Below are positions 26,511 through 34,873 of a stretch of 64,000 bases of DNA, one piece after another. This DNA is from Kitasatospora herbaricolor (GTDB lineage Bacteria; Actinomycetota; Actinomycetes; Streptomycetales; Streptomycetaceae), in contig NZ_JAUSVA010000002.1 of assembly GCF_030813695.1 (NCBI RefSeq), positions 7,835,501 through 7,899,500 on the forward strand, given 5' to 3'. The position numbers were made by a program, and so were the translations under genes. Under the pieces are notes generated by a model that was not told the origin of the DNA, searched no databases, and saw nothing but the letters and a program-made list of their open reading frames with translations. Each line of letters opens with the position of its first letter. Positions within the stretch are counted from its first letter, which is position 1.

Positions 26511-27593
26511 GTGCCCGACCTGCAGCCCGCACCCCCCGCCGCAGGGCCCGCGTCCGTCCCCGACACGGCGTCCCGAGCGGCTCCCGCCCGCCGCCCGCGC
26601 GTCCTGCTCGCCATGCATCCCGACATCGCGCCCCGCCTGCTGGACGCCGACACCCTGGCCAGGCTCAGCGCGCTCGCCGACCTCGACCCGGCCCTGGTCG
26701 TCGACGACTTCAGCACCCCGGCGGCCGCCGCCGCGCTGCGCGAGGCCGAGGTCATCGTGAGCTGCTGGGGCTGCCCCCCGCTGGACGCGGCCGCCCTCGC
26801 GGCCGCACCCCGGCTGCGCGCCGTCATCCACGCCGCCGGGTCCGTCAAGCACCACATCACCGAGGCCTGCTGGGAGCGCGGCATCGAGGTCACCTCGGCG
26901 GCCTGGGCCAACGCCCTGCCGGTCGCCGAGTACACCGTCGCCGCCGTCCTGTCCGCCAACAAGCGGCTGCTGCAACTGCGGGCCGACTACCGCCGCCTGC
27001 GCGCCCCGCACGACTGGCAGGCCGGCTACGCCGGGGCCGGCAACTACCGCCGTACGGTGGGCATCGTCGGCGCCTCCCGGATCGGCCGGCGCGTCCTCGA
27101 ACTGCTCGGCCCGTACGACCTGCGCCTGTTGCTGCACGACCCGTACGTGGACGCCGCCGGGGCCGCCCGGCTGGGCGCCCGGTCCGTATCGCTGGACGAA
27201 CTCTGCGCCACCGCGGACGTGGTGAGCGTGCACGCCCCCGAACTCCCGGCCACCCACCACATGATCGACGGCCGCCGGCTCGCCCTGATGACCGACGGCG
27301 CCACCCTGGTGAACACCTCCCGCGGCTCGCTGATCGACCAGGACGCCCTGGTCGCCGAGCTGACCACGGGCCGGCTGAACGCCGTGCTGGACGTCACCGT
27401 CCCCGAGGTGCTGCCGCCCGACTCCCCGCTCTACGACCTGCCGAACGTGGTGCTCACCCCGCACGTCGCCGGCTCCCTGGGCGGCGAGCTGCACCGGATG
27501 GCGGCGGCCGCGGCCGACGAGCTCGCGCGCTGGACCCTCGGGCTCCCCTTCGCCCACCCGGTGGGCCCGGGGGACATCGGCCGATCGGCCTGA
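26511..27593 (+). CDS. D-isomer-specific 2-hydroxyacid dehydrogenase
   Basis: A 360-residue NAD(P)-dependent dehydrogenase. The nucleotide-binding loop is VGIVGASRIGRRVLELLG (GASRIG for the usual GxGxxG). The catalytic arginine lies in LVNTSRGSLID, the glutamate near VPEVLPPDSPL, and the histidine in LTPHVAGS. It would oxidise or reduce a 2-hydroxy acid such as a sugar acid. GTG 26511 follows ACAGGAG. A 199-bp leader with short CCACGGCAACCGC repeats separates it from the ABC permease, so it may be in the same transcript. Confidence 0.9.
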   Translation: MPDLQPAPPAAGPASVPDTASRAAPARRPRVLLAMHPDIAPRLLDADTLARLSALADLDPALVVDDFSTPAAAAALREAEVIVSCWGCPPLDAAALAAAPRLRAVIHAAGSVKHHITEACWERGIEVTSAAWANALPVAEYTVAAVLSANKRLLQLRADYRRLRAPHDWQAGYAGAGNYRRTVGIVGASRIGRRVLELLGPYDLRLLLHDPYVDAAGAARLGARSVSLDELCATADVVSVHAPELPATHHMIDGRRLALMTDGATLVNTSRGSLIDQDALVAELTTGRLNAVLDVTVPEVLPPDSPLYDLPNVVLTPHVAGSLGGELHRMAAAAADELARWTLGLPFAHPVGPGDIGRSA

Positions 27594-27605
27594 CGTTCTG
27601 TCAGG
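27589..27605. terminator. Small hairpin at the end of the dehydrogenase gene
   Basis: CCTGAC (27589-27594), GTTCT loop, GTCAGG (27600-27605), overlapping the TGA stop. It is the only hairpin seen before the next gene, and it is weak. Confidence 0.35.
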
Positions 27606-27781
27606 ACATCCTCACCCAGGCCAGGTTGGCGGGCCTGCGCGAGCCGGACCGCGGCAGGTCGTCCGGCGGTGATCCTCCGTCCGGGTCACCCGCCGATGTT
27701 GCGAACCGCCCCCGACGGGGAAGAGAAGCCGGGTAGATCAGCGAGGGGCCCGGCCGGCCGGGCGGGGAGGGGCACGCCATC

Positions 27782-28252
27782 ATGGGCAAGCGGGAGTTGG
27801 GGCCCTATCCGGGGTTGCTGTACGCGCATCTGGTCGACGTCCACCGCGGCGGCAACGTCAAGGTGCACACCTTCGCCGTCCATCCGCTGCCGATTGCGCG
27901 GCCGGCCAAGGGCCGCACGGCCGAGACGCTGTCGTGCGGAACCTGCCGGCAACGGCTGCGCTACACCGTGCTGAGCCTCGCGGGGACACGGGCCCGCCGC
28001 GCCGCGTGGCTCACCCTGGCGATCGTCGGACTCGTGGCCACCGTCGTGTTCGGGTTCCAGACCTTCGCGCTCGGCGGGGACGTGCTGGAGGAGGGGCAGG
28101 AGAATCCGCTCGACCTGCTCGTCCCGCTCTTCCTCGGCGGCGGGGTGGCCGCAGTCACCGGGCTGAGCCGCTGGTGGCACGAGGACGGGGTCCGCGGGCC
28201 CGGCCGGCTGCTGGGGATGGGTACGCACAGCCTGCGCTGGCCCCGTTCGTAG
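27782..28252 (+). CDS. Hypothetical membrane protein
   Basis: A 156-residue protein that I do not assign to a family. The N-terminal half is cytoplasmic-looking (HLVDVHRGGNVKVHTFAVH) with a CGTC motif that could bind a metal. Two hydrophobic segments follow (AAWLTLAIVGLVATVVFGF and LLVPLFLGGGVAAVTGL). The C-terminus is basic. The ATG is preceded by GGGAGGGG. It ends in a strong hairpin shared with the opposite DUF2199 gene. Confidence 0.7.
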   Translation: MGKRELGPYPGLLYAHLVDVHRGGNVKVHTFAVHPLPIARPAKGRTAETLSCGTCRQRLRYTVLSLAGTRARRAAWLTLAIVGLVATVVFGFQTFALGGDVLEEGQENPLDLLVPLFLGGGVAAVTGLSRWWHEDGVRGPGRLLGMGTHSLRWPRS

Positions 28253-28281
28253 GCCGCGCGTCCGGGCACCGCGCCCGCCCG

Positions 28282-28309
28282 AGGCCCACGACCGACCGGT
28301 CGTGGGCCT
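28282..28309. terminator. Bidirectional hairpin terminator
   Basis: A perfect 12-bp stem (28282-28293 with 28298-28309; arm AGGCCCACGACC) and a 4-base loop, between the convergent membrane-protein and DUF2199 genes. Confidence 0.8.
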
Positions 28310-28376
28310 TCGGTACGGGCCGGGGTGTCCGGCGGGGGCGCCGCGCGGAGGTGCAGGGCGGCCCGGCGGGCGGCGG

Positions 28377-28883
28377 TCAGCCCCCGAGCAACTGGTCGGC
28401 CAGCTCCTGGACCCGGGCCATGGTGATCCCCTCCCGCTGTTCCACCGCGAGCGGGTGGTCGGTGGGTTCGAGGTCGATCAGCGGGCGCCGGCCGACCGCC
28501 CGGGTGCGCACGTGGGTCTTGAGGTTCAGGGTCGATTCGGCGTAGACGGGCAGTTCGGTGGAGAGCCAGCCGAAGTACGGCGGCTCCTGCTCGCGCGCCG
28601 GGTCCATCCACAGGTCGTGCGTGCGGGCGAAGTTCGGCTCGCTGAGGGAAGCCCACACACCCCAGGAGAAGACCTCGTCGTTGTCGAGCACCGGGATCTC
28701 CACCAGGCCGTGCACGAAGAAGTGCTTCCCCTTGATCATGCACAGGTCGGCGGTCAGCTCACTGTCCCGGCGCCACGCGTACCGGGCCTTCCAGACCACC
28801 GGGGCCGGGGCGCCGTAGGACATCGGAGGGCCGGACCGCGGCTCGTCGCAGCAGGAGCAGGTGTGGTGGTGAGCTTCGGGCAT
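28377..28883 (-). CDS. DUF2199 family protein
   Basis: A 168-residue protein with the DUF2199 pattern: a near-N-terminal HHHTCSCCDEPRSG motif, DLCMIKGKHFFVHGLVEIPV, EVFSWGVWASLS and FGWLSTELPVY. The His/Cys-rich start suggests metal binding. No biochemical function is known to me. ATG 28883 is used. It lies 10 bp after the glycerate kinase gene on the same strand and may be the last gene of that transcript. Confidence 0.85.
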   Translation of the reverse strand: MPEAHHHTCSCCDEPRSGPPMSYGAPAPVVWKARYAWRRDSELTADLCMIKGKHFFVHGLVEIPVLDNDEVFSWGVWASLSEPNFARTHDLWMDPAREQEPPYFGWLSTELPVYAESTLNLKTHVRTRAVGRRPLIDLEPTDHPLAVEQREGITMARVQELADQLLGG

Positions 28884-28893
28884 GCCGTCGAGC

Positions 28894-30075
28894 CTAGTCA
28901 ACGGGGCCGGCGCCCGGCGCCGGGGTGCCCGGGGCGCGGGAGCCGGCGCCGAAGTCCTCCGCGATCCGGGCGCCGAGCCGCTCCAGCAGCGGGCCGGCCC
29001 CGGCCATCGAGCGCGCCGGGTCGGGCTCCAGAGCGCTGAGCGGGTACGCGCGGCCGACGCCGAGGGTCGCCAGTCCCGCTTCGTCCAGGGTGAGCCGGCC
29101 GCAGACCGCCACCACCGGCACGCCGTGCCGCCGGGCGGCGGCGGCCACCCCGGCGGGTGCCTTGCCCTGCAGGGTCTGGGCGTCGAGCGAGCCCTCGCCG
29201 GTGATCACCAGGTCCGCGTCGGCGAGCGCCGCGCCGAACCCGGTGGCCTCCAGCAGGACGTCGATGCCCCGGCGGCGGACGGCCCCCAGGCAGGCCAGTG
29301 CGGCGAACCCGGTCCCGCCGGCGGCGCCGGCCCCGGGCCTGCGTGCCGCGGCCCCGGCCGGCCCGGGCAGCACCTCGACCAGCCTGCGCAGCCCCTGCTC
29401 CAGCTGCTGGATCTGCTGGGCGGAGGCCCCCTTCTGCGGGCCGTACACGGCGGCGGCGCCGGCCGGCCCGAGCAGCGGGTTGTCCACGTCACTGGCGAGC
29501 ACGAGGCCGGTGGCGGCCAGCCGGGGGTCGAGCCCGGACAGGTCCGCCCGCACCAGCCCGGTGAGCGCCCCGCCGCCTTCGGCGAGGGGGTGGCCGGCGG
29601 CGTCGGTGAAGCGCGCGCCCAGGGCCGTGAGCATGCCGGTGCCGCCGTCCGTCGAGGCGCTGCCGCCGACGCCGAGCACGACCGTCCGCGCGCCCGCGTC
29701 GAGCGCGGCGGCGATCAGTTGCCCGGTGCCCCGGGTGCCGGCCCGCAGCGGGGCCGGCCGCCCGCCCGGCAGCCGGTCCAGGCCCGAGGCCTGGGCCAGC
29801 TCGACCACCGCCGTCCCGTCCCGCAGGGCGAAGGATGCCTGTACCGGATCGCCCAGCGGGCCGTCGACGAGCAGGGTGCGGCGCTCGAACCCGGCCGCCA
29901 CCACGGCGTCCACCGTGCCCTCCCCGCCGTCCGCGACGGGCAGCACGCGCACGGCCGCCCCCGGGGCCCGGCCGAGCAGCCCGGCGGCGAGGTGGCCGGC
30001 CGCCTGGGCGGCGGTCAGTGAACCCTTGAACTTGTCGGGGGCGACCAGGAAGCGACGGGCGGTGCGGCTGTTCAC
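28894..30075 (-). CDS. Glycerate kinase (GlxK/GarK type)
   Basis: A 393-residue kinase of glycerate kinase family 1. Landmarks are APDKFKGSLTAAQAA at the start, VADGGEGTVDA, GVGGSASTDGGTGML, SDVDNPLLGPAGAAAVYGPQ and ITGEGSLDAQTLQGKAP. It phosphorylates D-glycerate with ATP and feeds glycolysis. GTG 30075 follows GGAGG. Placed last in the catabolic order, it suggests the operon breaks its substrate down to a C3 acid such as glycerate. Confidence 0.93.
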   Translation of the reverse strand: MNSRTARRFLVAPDKFKGSLTAAQAAGHLAAGLLGRAPGAAVRVLPVADGGEGTVDAVVAAGFERRTLLVDGPLGDPVQASFALRDGTAVVELAQASGLDRLPGGRPAPLRAGTRGTGQLIAAALDAGARTVVLGVGGSASTDGGTGMLTALGARFTDAAGHPLAEGGGALTGLVRADLSGLDPRLAATGLVLASDVDNPLLGPAGAAAVYGPQKGASAQQIQQLEQGLRRLVEVLPGPAGAAARRPGAGAAGGTGFAALACLGAVRRRGIDVLLEATGFGAALADADLVITGEGSLDAQTLQGKAPAGVAAAARRHGVPVVAVCGRLTLDEAGLATLGVGRAYPLSALEPDPARSMAGAGPLLERLGARIAEDFGAGSRAPGTPAPGAGPVD

Positions 30076-30179
30076 GAAGACCTCCGTGGGCGGGACGAAG
30101 GCGCCCCGGCGGCGGCCCCGGCCCCGCACCGCCTGGGCGGTGGGGCCGGGCCGGACCGCCGGAGCGCCCGGTGCGGGTG

Positions 30180-31070
30180 TCAGATCCGGGCGAGGTGGGT
30201 GCGGTGGCGCTCGACGAGGGTACGCAGGGTGAGGTCGCCCGGGGTGTCCCAGATCTCCTGGTTGAAGATCTCCACCTCGGTGAACCCGGTGTAGCCGGTG
30301 GCGGCCACGGCGGCGGCCAGCCGTGGGATGTCGATCAGGCCGTCGCCGACGTGGCCGCGGCCGAGCAGCGCGTCGGCGGGCAGCGGCAGCGTCCAGTCGC
30401 AGACCTGGAAGGCCAGGATCCGGTCGGCCGCGCGGGCGATCTGCTCCTCCACCTGCGGGTCCCACCAGACGTGGTAGGTGTCGACCACCACGCCGACCCC
30501 GGTCTCGCCGGTCCCGGCCTCGACCGCCTCGGCGAGGTCCAGGGCCTGGGCGAGGGTGGAGACCACCGCCCGATCGGCGCAGAACATCGGGTGCAGCGGT
30601 TCGATCGCCAGCCGGACTCCGTGCTCCCGTGCGTACGGGGCGAGTTCGGCTAGCGCGTCGGCGACCGCGCGGCGCGCGCCGCGCAGGTCGCGGCTGCCCT
30701 CGGGCAAGCCGCCGCAGACCAGGACCAGGACGCCGGTGCCTAGTGTCGCGGCCTCCTCGACGGCGCGGCGGTTGTCCTCCAGCGCGGCGGCCCGGCCGGC
30801 GGCGTCCGGTGCGGTGAGGAAGCCGCCGCGGCAGAGACTGGTGACGGTCAGCCCGGCCTCGCGGACCAGCCGGGCCGCCTTCGCGGCGCCGGTCTCGGCG
30901 ACCCGGTCGCGCCACAGCCCGATGCCGGGGATGCCGGCCCGCACGCAGCCGTCGACGGCCTCCGGGAGGGTCCAGCGCTTGGTGGTGGCGGTGTTGAGCG
31001 AGAGCCCGGCGAGACCGGGGGCGGCCGCGAGCCGGCCGGCGGCCGGCCGGGGAACGGGGCCGGCGGTCAT
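30180..31070 (-). CDS. Sugar phosphate isomerase/epimerase (TIM barrel)
   Basis: A 296-residue xylose-isomerase-like TIM-barrel protein: GLSLNTATTKRWTLPEAVDG at the start, GIPGIGLWRD, VRLAIEPLHPMFC with the metal-binding Glu, VVVDTYHVWWDP with Asp and His, FQVCDW, GHVGDGLIDI and FTEVEIFN with the last Glu. IolE- or Hyi-like activity is possible. Its ATG overlaps the DUF993 stop by four bases. Confidence 0.88.
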   Translation of the reverse strand: MTAGPVPRPAAGRLAAAPGLAGLSLNTATTKRWTLPEAVDGCVRAGIPGIGLWRDRVAETGAAKAARLVREAGLTVTSLCRGGFLTAPDAAGRAAALEDNRRAVEEAATLGTGVLVLVCGGLPEGSRDLRGARRAVADALAELAPYAREHGVRLAIEPLHPMFCADRAVVSTLAQALDLAEAVEAGTGETGVGVVVDTYHVWWDPQVEEQIARAADRILAFQVCDWTLPLPADALLGRGHVGDGLIDIPRLAAAVAATGYTGFTEVEIFNQEIWDTPGDLTLRTLVERHRTHLARI

Positions 31071-32230
31071 GCGGCCACTCCCTTCGAGGCGAGGAGGGCC
31101 CGCATCCGGGCGGTCGCGAGATCCGGGTCGGGCAGCGCCCCGGCCTCCCCGGCCAGCCGGAACACCTCGGCCAGGTGGACCAGGTCGCGGCTGTCCTGCT
31201 CGCCGCCGACCATGGTGAAGTGGTCCTGGTGGCCCGCGAGATGGGCGAGCAGGACCACCCCGGTCTTGTAGTGCCGGGTCGGCGCGGTGAAGACGTGCCG
31301 GGCCAGCGGCACGGTGGGTTCGAGGATCGCCCGGTACGCGGCGGTGTTGCCCCGGTCCAGGGCGTCCAGGGCGGCCGCGGCGTGGCCGGCGAGCGGGTCG
31401 AAGACCCCCAGCAGGGCGTGGCTGAAGCCGCGGTCGTCGCCGAGGATCAGCTCGGGGTAGTGGAAGTCGTCGCCGGTGTACATCTTGATGCCCTCGGGCA
31501 GCGCGCGGCGCAGCGCGATCTCCCGGTCGGCGTCCAGCAACGAGACCTTGATGCCGTCCACCTTGGCCGCGTTGTCGCGGATGATCTCCAGCACCAGGGC
31601 CGCCGCCTCGTCCAGGTCGGCCGACCCCCAGTAGCCCGCCAGGGCCGGGTCGAACGGCGTGCCGAGCCAGTGCAGGACGGCCGGCCGCTCCGTCCCGGCC
31701 AGCAGCCGGCCGTAGACCTCGGCGTAGTCCTCCGGGCCGGTGGCGGCGGCCGCCAGTGCCCGGCTGGCCATCAGGATCACCTGGGCCCCGGCCGCCTCGA
31801 CCACCTCCACCTGCTCCTGGTAGGCCTCGATGATCTCCTTCAAGCCGGGTGCGGCGGTGGTCAGTTGGTCGGTACCCGCGCCGCAGGCCAGCCGCCCGCC
31901 GCAGGCCCGGGCGGCGGCGCCGGAGCGGGTGATCAGCTCGCGGGTGGTGGCCCAGTCCAGGCCCATGCCGCGCTGCGCGGTGTCCATGGCGTCGGCGACG
32001 CCCAGGCCGAGGGACCACAGGTGCCGGCGGAACGCCAGGGTGGCCTCCCAGTCGAGCGCGGCGGGCGAGCCGGGCCGGTGCTCCCGGGCGGGGTCGGCCA
32101 CCACGTGGGCGGCGGCGAACACGGTACGGCTGCGGGCCGGGCCGCTCGGCGCCGGCCAGGAGGGCGGCTCGGGGACCCGGTAGCGCAGGAGGTCCCCGGA
32201 GGGGCGGGGGAGCAGGATCTCGTCGGACAT
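31067..32230 (-). CDS. DUF993 protein, DapA/aldolase-like
   Basis: A 387-residue member of DUF993, which falls in the class I aldolase TIM-barrel group related to dihydrodipicolinate synthase. The Schiff-base lysine is probably Lys228 in KVDGIKVSLLD, equivalent to the GIK of DapA-type enzymes (inference). Other landmarks are AMDTAQRGMGLDW, GAQVILMASRALA, MYTGDDFHYPELI and RHYKTGVVLLAHLAGHQDHF. In this operon it would cleave or dehydrate the keto-sugar acid made by the dehydrogenase. It is 53 bp downstream of the oxidoreductase and coupled to the isomerase. Confidence 0.88.
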   Translation of the reverse strand: MSDEILLPRPSGDLLRYRVPEPPSWPAPSGPARSRTVFAAAHVVADPAREHRPGSPAALDWEATLAFRRHLWSLGLGVADAMDTAQRGMGLDWATTRELITRSGAAARACGGRLACGAGTDQLTTAAPGLKEIIEAYQEQVEVVEAAGAQVILMASRALAAAATGPEDYAEVYGRLLAGTERPAVLHWLGTPFDPALAGYWGSADLDEAAALVLEIIRDNAAKVDGIKVSLLDADREIALRRALPEGIKMYTGDDFHYPELILGDDRGFSHALLGVFDPLAGHAAAALDALDRGNTAAYRAILEPTVPLARHVFTAPTRHYKTGVVLLAHLAGHQDHFTMVGGEQDSRDLVHLAEVFRLAGEAGALPDPDLATARMRALLASKGVAA

Positions 32231-32283
32231 GACTGGCCTCGAATCTGGCGGGCGGGTGGTCGGGGACTGCGGCCGGCGCGGGC

Positions 32284-33435
32284 TCAGCGGGTCAGCGGCG
32301 GGATCGTCAGGCGGCGCCCGGTCCGGGCCGACTCCTGTGCCAGCTCGGCCAGTTGGACGCCCTTGGCACCGGCCAGCAGGTCGTAGGGGAAGGGTGCGTC
32401 GGCGACCACGTGGGCCAGGAACTGCTCCCACTGGGCCTTGAACCCGTTGTCGAACTCGTCGTTGTCGGGCACCTGCTGCCACTGCTCGCGGAACGGTTCG
32501 GTGACCGGGAGGTCCGGGTTCCAGACCGGCTTGGGGGTGCCGGCCCGGTGCTGGAAGCGGCAGTTGCGCAGCCCGGCCACGGCGCTGCCCTCGGTGCCGT
32601 CGACCTGGAACTCGACCAGCTCGTCCCGGTCGACCCGCACCGCCCAGGAGGAGTTGATCTGGGCCACGATGCCGCCCTCCAGCTCGAAGACGCCGTAGGC
32701 GGCGTCGTCGGCGGTGGCCCGGTAGGGGTGGCCCGCCTCGTCCCGGCGCTCGGGGATGTGGGTGGCGGTGTGCGCGTACACCGAGGTGATCGGGGCGAAG
32801 GTCTGCTCCAGGACGTACTGCCAGTGCGGGAACATGTCCAGCACCATCCCGCCGCCGTCCTCGGCGCGGTAGTTCCAGGACGGGCGCTGGGGGCTCTGCC
32901 AGTCGCCCTCGAAGACCCAGTAGCCGAACTCGCCGCGGACGGAGAGGATCCGGCCGAAGAAACCGCTTTCCACCAGCCGCTTGAGCTTGCGCAGGCCGGG
33001 CAGGAAGAGCTTGTCCTGCACCACGCCGTTGCGGACCCCGGCGGACCGCGCGAGCCGGGACAGCTCCAGGGCGGCGTCGACCGATTCGGCGGTGGGCTTC
33101 TCGGTGTAGATGTGCTTGCCGGCGGCGATCGCGGCCCGGATCGCCGGCTCCCGGACCTGGGTCAGCTGGGCGTCGAAGTAGATCTCGTTGGCCGGGTCGG
33201 CCAGTGCCTTGTCGAGGTCGGTGGTCCACTGCTCGACACCGTGCCGTTCGGCGATGGCGCGCAGCCGGTCGGCGTTGCGGCCGACCAGCACGGGCTCGGG
33301 CCGGACGACCGTGCCGTCCGGCAGTGCCAGCCCGCCCTGCTCGCGGATCGCGAGGATCGAGCGGACCAGGTGCTGGCGGTAGCCCATGCGTCCGGTGACG
33401 CCGTTCATGATGATGCCGATCGGCCGGATGGCCAT
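32284..33435 (-). CDS. Gfo/Idh/MocA family oxidoreductase
   Basis: A 383-residue NAD(P)-dependent dehydrogenase. The Rossmann part begins IGIIMNGVTGRMGYRQHL, and the conserved EKP motif (HIYTEKPTAES) carries the catalytic lysine. The C-terminal domain includes FGYWVFEGDW and GGMVLDMFPHWQYVL. It likely oxidises a sugar or cyclitol. First gene of a four-gene operon (dehydrogenase, DUF993, isomerase, glycerate kinase), read divergently from its LacI-type regulator. ATG 33435. Confidence 0.92.
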   Translation of the reverse strand: MAIRPIGIIMNGVTGRMGYRQHLVRSILAIREQGGLALPDGTVVRPEPVLVGRNADRLRAIAERHGVEQWTTDLDKALADPANEIYFDAQLTQVREPAIRAAIAAGKHIYTEKPTAESVDAALELSRLARSAGVRNGVVQDKLFLPGLRKLKRLVESGFFGRILSVRGEFGYWVFEGDWQSPQRPSWNYRAEDGGGMVLDMFPHWQYVLEQTFAPITSVYAHTATHIPERRDEAGHPYRATADDAAYGVFELEGGIVAQINSSWAVRVDRDELVEFQVDGTEGSAVAGLRNCRFQHRAGTPKPVWNPDLPVTEPFREQWQQVPDNDEFDNGFKAQWEQFLAHVVADAPFPYDLLAGAKGVQLAELAQESARTGRRLTIPPLTR

Positions 33436-33530
33436 GGCGGGCTCCTTCGTGCGGTGGCCGGCGGGGCGGATGCGGACGGCGCCGCCGGGGGTGGGTGGTG
33501 GCAGGGGCGCTGTGACGTGCGGAACGGTGT

Positions 33531-33546
33531 TGGTAAGCGCTTTCCA
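33531..33546. promoter_or_regulatory. LacI-family operator in the divergent promoter
   Basis: TGGTAAGCGCTTTCCA, a 16-bp palindrome with one mismatched pair and a central CG, 18 bp before the LacI gene and 96 bp before the oxidoreductase start. It shares GGTAAGCGCTT with the site before GH35 at 15054. Confidence 0.85.
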
Positions 33547-33563
33547 GGAGGTACGTTACGAGC

Positions 33564-34625
33564 ATGGCGAACCCCAGGTCAACCACTCGCGCGGGCCGGT
33601 CCACCGGCGCCGTCACCCTGCAGCGCGTCGCGGAGCACGCCGGGGTCTCCATTGCCACCGCCTCCCGCGTGCTGCACGGCGGTGGCTCGCGCACGGTCGG
33701 CGAGGAGCTGCGCCGGCGGGTGGAGAGCGCCGCCCGGGAGCTGGGCTACGTCTCCAACGCGCCCGCCCAGGCGCTGGCCCGCTCGGCCACCTCGGTGGTC
33801 GGGCTGATCGTCCACGACGTCGCCGACCCCTACTTCGCCGCCATCGCGGCAGGGGCGATGCGGGCCGCCCGCCGCCAGCGCCTGATGATCATGATCGCCG
33901 CGACCTTCCGCGACCCGGAGCTGGAGATCGAGTACGTCCGCAGCCTGCGCGCCCAGCGCGCCCGGGCCCTGCTGCTGGCCGGCAGCGGTACGGACGACCG
34001 CTCGCTCACCGACCGGCTGGCGGCCGAACTGGCCGGGTTCCGCGAGGACGGCGGGCGGGTGGCCTGCATCGGCGAGCGCGGCGCCGGGCCGGCCGTCCCG
34101 CTGGACCACGCCGGGGGAGCGGCCCGCGCGGCAACCGAACTCTGGCGGCTCGGCCACCGGCGGATCGGCGTGGTGGCCGGACCCGCGGAGCTGATCACCG
34201 TCCAGCAGCGGCTGGCCGGCGCCCGCCTGGCGCTGGCCCAGCTGGGCGGCGAACTGCCGGACCGCCACGTGGTGTTCGCCGACTTCACCCGGGCCGGCGG
34301 CCGCGAGGCGGCCCTGGAGCTGCTGGCCCGCGAACCGGGCCTCACCGCCGTGCTCGCCCTGAACGACGTGATGGCGGCCGGCGTGCTCGCCGCGGTGCAG
34401 GACGACCTGGGCCGGGCCGTCCCGGGCGACATCTCGGTGGTCGGGTTCGACGACGTCCCCTTCGCCGTCGACCTGCGGCCGGCCCTCACCACCGTCCGGC
34501 TGCCGCTGGAGGAGGCCGGTGAGCGGGCCGTCCAACTCGTCGTCGAGGAAGCCCCGGCGGACCGCCCGCCGCTGGGCGCCTCGCTGGTGGTCCGCGACAG
34601 CACCGGGCCGGCGCCGCAGCGGTAG
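33564..34625 (+). CDS. LacI-family transcriptional regulator
   Basis: A 353-residue LacI/GalR repressor. The HTH is VTLQRVAEHAGVSIATASRV followed by the hinge SARELGYVSNAPAQALAR. The sensor domain begins VVGLIVHDVADPYFAAIAAG and has LWRLGHRRIGVVAGP and VVGFDDVPFAVDLRPALTTV. It probably represses itself and the divergent catabolic operon through the palindrome at 33531 and may also act on GH35 at 15054. Confidence 0.93.
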   Translation: MANPRSTTRAGRSTGAVTLQRVAEHAGVSIATASRVLHGGGSRTVGEELRRRVESAARELGYVSNAPAQALARSATSVVGLIVHDVADPYFAAIAAGAMRAARRQRLMIMIAATFRDPELEIEYVRSLRAQRARALLLAGSGTDDRSLTDRLAAELAGFREDGGRVACIGERGAGPAVPLDHAGGAARAATELWRLGHRRIGVVAGPAELITVQQRLAGARLALAQLGGELPDRHVVFADFTRAGGREAALELLAREPGLTAVLALNDVMAAGVLAAVQDDLGRAVPGDISVVGFDDVPFAVDLRPALTTVRLPLEEAGERAVQLVVEEAPADRPPLGASLVVRDSTGPAPQR

Positions 34626-34644
34626 CCGCCGGGCCGCCGTCCGG

Positions 34645-34790
34645 TTCCGCGTTCACCCGGTTCGCCGTCCCGCCGTGTGACCCGCCCGGGGGCCCGTCAC
34701 GTCCACCCGCCTACCGTCCGGCCGCGTTCACCCGCCTACCGTCCCGTCACGTCCACCCGCCTACCGTCCCGCCGCGTTCGCCCGCCCGGG
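34645..34790. repeat. Minisatellite of about 25-bp units between LacI and methyltransferase genes
   Basis: CACGTCCACCCGCCTACCGT appears exactly at 34698 and 34748, separated by a related CGCGTTCACCCGCCTACCGT. Degenerate copies flank both sides. The basic unit is about 25 bp, arranged as a 50-bp pair repeated twice. The 248-bp gap has no gene. Confidence 0.75.
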
Positions 34791-34873
34791 GCGGCCGGCG
34801 CACTACGCTGCCGGGAGGGCCGCCCGGTGCCGGTCCGGGGAGCGGCCCGCCGGGCGGAGCGAGGAGGATCCCG

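Noticed and set aside
28281..28311. GACCGACCGGTC-containing sequence as another copy of the 59-kb unit
   Set aside because: It is the loop and inner stem of a terminator and lacks the flanking GTA and CCAGT.
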